NCBI GenBank assembly: GCA_964475115.1 | Contig: CAYYVJ010000023.1 | Coordinates: 1 to 25,655, forward strand | Reading direction: 5' to 3' | DNA from: CAYYVJ01 sp964475115 | GTDB lineage: Bacteria > Bacillota > Clostridia > Lachnospirales > Lachnospiraceae | Length of the DNA: 25,655 bases | Shown: positions 24,023 through 25,655 of the stretch, one piece after another | Numbering within the stretch: the stretch's first letter is position 1 | Layout: every line of letters starts with the position of its first letter | Notes under the pieces: model-generated | Told to the model about the DNA's origin: nothing | Databases searched by the model: none | What the model saw: the letters and a program-made list of their open reading frames with translations, nothing else | Position numbers and translations under genes: made by a program

Positions 24023-24871
24023 TTATTCGTCTACTACAACATATTGCCCCGTAGGTATATATAGCTCATTGCCATCCTTAAAATATCCAATAACAATCTC
24101 ATGGGGATCATATTTCAAATCAAACTTCCAAGTATCCACCGTAGATGTAAATCCAGACTTACTATAATCTACCCCATGCGAAAACACATCATTTAAATCT
24201 GCTCTTTCTACCAATTTCGTAGGAATTTCATAGCCTTTACCTGTTCTATTATTTCTAAGAATTATTTTGCTGTCTCCTTTATGAATGGTTTGACCTTCCA
24301 TAAATGCCCAACCGCTAACACTTAGCTTTTTCTTTTTTGCTTCTAATTTATCAATACTATATAAGATACCTGTAGTATCTGTTTCTGCTACTATAACTTC
24401 TCTAACTTTGCTTACATATTCGCCAGTCCTTACAAATAACTGATTTTCATTATTAAAATACTTTATGATAATCTCATAATTGTCTTCATCTAAATTAAGC
24501 TTTTTTGTTTTTGCTTTGGCAATAAATCCGCTTTTCGAATAATCATTTCCATCAGGAAAAGCTAGATTCATATCAGCCCGCAACTCTATATTGGTAGGTA
24601 GTTCATAGGCTTCTTTTGTAGTTACATTTTCAAGTACTACAGAACAATCCACTTCTTCGATGGATTCACCTTCTAGAAAAGACCAACCTGCTACTGTAAT
24701 CTGATCTGTTATATTTAGTGTATCAATATGAAATCCCATACCAGCATTAGATGTTTCTACTACTTTTATGGGTTTCAAATAACTCTTATCTAGATATAAA
24801 ATCATACTAAATAAAAGTATAGCTAATATTATAATCGAGCTTAAAGATAGAATGGTCTTTTTTTGCACCAT
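24023..24871 (-). CDS. Membrane-anchored protein with two tandem copies of a ~125-residue domain
   Basis: 282 residues. One hydrophobic helix at about residues 7-27 anchors it, with the remainder outside and no signal-peptidase-like site. Residues about 38-153 and 163-278 are copies of the same domain at a constant offset of 125. GWSFLEG (62) matches GWAFMEG (187), ELPTNIELRADMN matches EIPTKLVERADLN, and DYSKSGF is identical at 110 and 235. The copies look like beta-sandwich modules. I do not recognise the family and no enzyme motif is apparent. It lies 11 bases from each neighbour, between rfbF and the polytopic membrane protein, so a helper role in assembling or presenting the surface glycan is plausible but unproven. 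Confidence 0.7.
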   Translation of the reverse strand: MVQKKTILSLSSIIILAILLFSMILYLDKSYLKPIKVVETSNAGMGFHIDTLNITDQITVAGWSFLEGESIEEVDCSVVLENVTTKEAYELPTNIELRADMNLAFPDGNDYSKSGFIAKAKTKKLNLDEDNYEIIIKYFNNENQLFVRTGEYVSKVREVIVAETDTTGILYSIDKLEAKKKKLSVSGWAFMEGQTIHKGDSKIILRNNRTGKGYEIPTKLVERADLNDVFSHGVDYSKSGFTSTVDTWKFDLKYDPHEIVIGYFKDGNELYIPTGQYVVVDE

Positions 24872-24882
24872 TTTTACTTCAC

Positions 24883-25655
24883 CTACTTATCCCAGATCTT
24901 CCATGGCGCATGTCCAGATTGCCACATTTCTTCTAGTTGTACCTTATCTCTTTGGGTATCCATACACTTCCAAAATCCTTCATGTATAAATGCTTGCAGT
25001 TGACCTTCTGAAGCTAATCGTTCAAGAGGTTCTTTTTCAAGTACGGTATCATCTCCCTGAATATAATCAAATACTTCAGGATTAAACACCATGTATCCAC
25101 CATTAATTAAGCTTCCATCATTGTTTGATTTCTCACGGAAAGCATTGATGTTATTGCTATGATCAATATCTAATACACCAAATTTTTGTCCCACATTAAC
25201 CGCTGTTAATGTAGCAATTTGTCCATGACTTTCATGGAACTTTACTAATTCTTTTATATTTACATCTGCAACTCCATCACCATAGGTTAACATAAATGAA
25301 TTGTCGCCAATATATTCTTTTATTCTTTTTACCCTTCCACCTGTCATGGTATTTAGTCCTGTATCTACTAAGGTTACCTTCCAAGGCTCTGAATAATTGT
25401 TGTGAACTTCCATTTGATTATTTGCTAAATCAAAGGTCACATCTGAAGTGTGTAAAAAGTAATCTGCAAAAAATTCTTTTACTACATATTGTTTATATCC
25501 TAGGCAGATAACAAAATCATTATAACCATATTCAGAAAATGTTTTCATAATATGCCAAAGAATAGGCTTCTCTCCAACTTCAATCATAGGCTTTGGACGC
25601 AAATGGCTTTCCTCACTAATTCTAGTTCCAAATCCACCTGCTAACAATACTACCT
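24883..25655 (-). CDS. rfbF: Glucose-1-phosphate cytidylyltransferase, first codons beyond window
   Basis: The reading frame continues to the right edge. The visible product begins VVLLAGGFGTR and probably lacks only an initial Met-Lys, so the apparent TTG start at 25647 is false. GGFGTR is the nucleotide-binding loop, and RPKPMIEVGEKPILWHIM, CLGYKQYVVKEFF and LTYGDGVADV are typical of RfbF. The usual length of about 257 residues agrees. It makes CDP-glucose from CTP and glucose-1-phosphate, the first step of CDP-3,6-dideoxyhexose synthesis. It is upstream in the same operon as rfbG, rfbH and licD. Confidence 0.94.
   Translation of the reverse strand, partial: VVLLAGGFGTRISEESHLRPKPMIEVGEKPILWHIMKTFSEYGYNDFVICLGYKQYVVKEFFADYFLHTSDVTFDLANNQMEVHNNYSEPWKVTLVDTGLNTMTGGRVKRIKEYIGDNSFMLTYGDGVADVNIKELVKFHESHGQIATLTAVNVGQKFGVLDIDHSNNINAFREKSNNDGSLINGGYMVFNPEVFDYIQGDDTVLEKEPLERLASEGQLQAFIHEGFWKCMDTQRDKVQLEEMWQSGHAPWKIWDK

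Noticed and set aside
24883..25647. TTG at 25647 as the start of rfbF
   Set aside because: The frame stays open to the edge with the conserved VV before LLAGGFGTR, so the true start is a codon or two outside the window.

Overview
The window is low-GC, AT-rich DNA with strong AGGAGG-type ribosome binding sites and textbook sigma-A promoters. The split glycine dehydrogenase (gcvPA/gcvPB), the choline-binding-repeat surface proteins and the LicA/LicC/LicD proteins all point to a Firmicute of class Clostridia, most likely Lachnospiraceae-like. That placement is inferred from gene content only. Three runs of exactly 100 N (2323-2422, 4208-4307, 9234-9333) mark scaffold gaps, so several genes are cut by gaps rather than by biology.

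Layout. (1) 1-2249, minus: most of a YfhO-family membrane protein that runs off the left edge. (2) 2250-9233: two choline-binding-repeat surface proteins (an unknown N-domain protein at 2569 and a GH25 lysozyme at 7067). They flank a RelB/DinJ-type antitoxin cut by a gap, a three-part fusion gene at 4742 (winged HTH + LicC phosphocholine cytidylyltransferase + LicA choline kinase), and a small zinc-ribbon-like protein. (3) 9334-17710, minus: one operon, BCCT transporter - gcvT - gcvH - gcvPA - gcvPB - lplA - lpd, i.e. a complete glycine cleavage system with its lipoylation enzyme. (4) 17958-19268, minus: a third choline-binding-repeat protein with its own promoter and terminator. (5) 19403-25655, minus: a tight operon rfbF - duplicated-domain anchored protein - polytopic membrane protein - rfbG - rfbH - licD. 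It covers glucose-1-phosphate to the CDP-3,6-dideoxyhexose precursor, plus a LicD-type phosphocholine transferase.

How it fits together. Regions 2, 4 and 5 form a surface-decoration module. Choline is phosphorylated and activated to CDP-choline by the fusion enzyme, LicD would transfer phosphocholine to a surface glycan whose building may involve CDP-dideoxysugar chemistry, and three secreted proteins carry repeats that bind phosphocholine-decorated polymers. The choline importer normally encoded beside licA/licC (licB) is not seen. The BCCT transporter is a good candidate replacement.

Most interesting signal. The licC-licA fusion gene and the BCCT gene share the same unusual promoter architecture. 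An inverted repeat TGTTCA-N24-TGAACA begins on the last base of the -10 hexamer and ends just before the Shine-Dalgarno sequence; BCCT has a second copy over its -35. With the DNA-binding domain fused to the choline-activating enzyme, this suggests a self-contained choline sensor, regulator and enzyme, analogous in layout to NadR. This is an inference that binding experiments and comparative genomics could test. A nested palindromic element of about 64-74 bp, present in two full copies and one partial copy, is a second notable feature.
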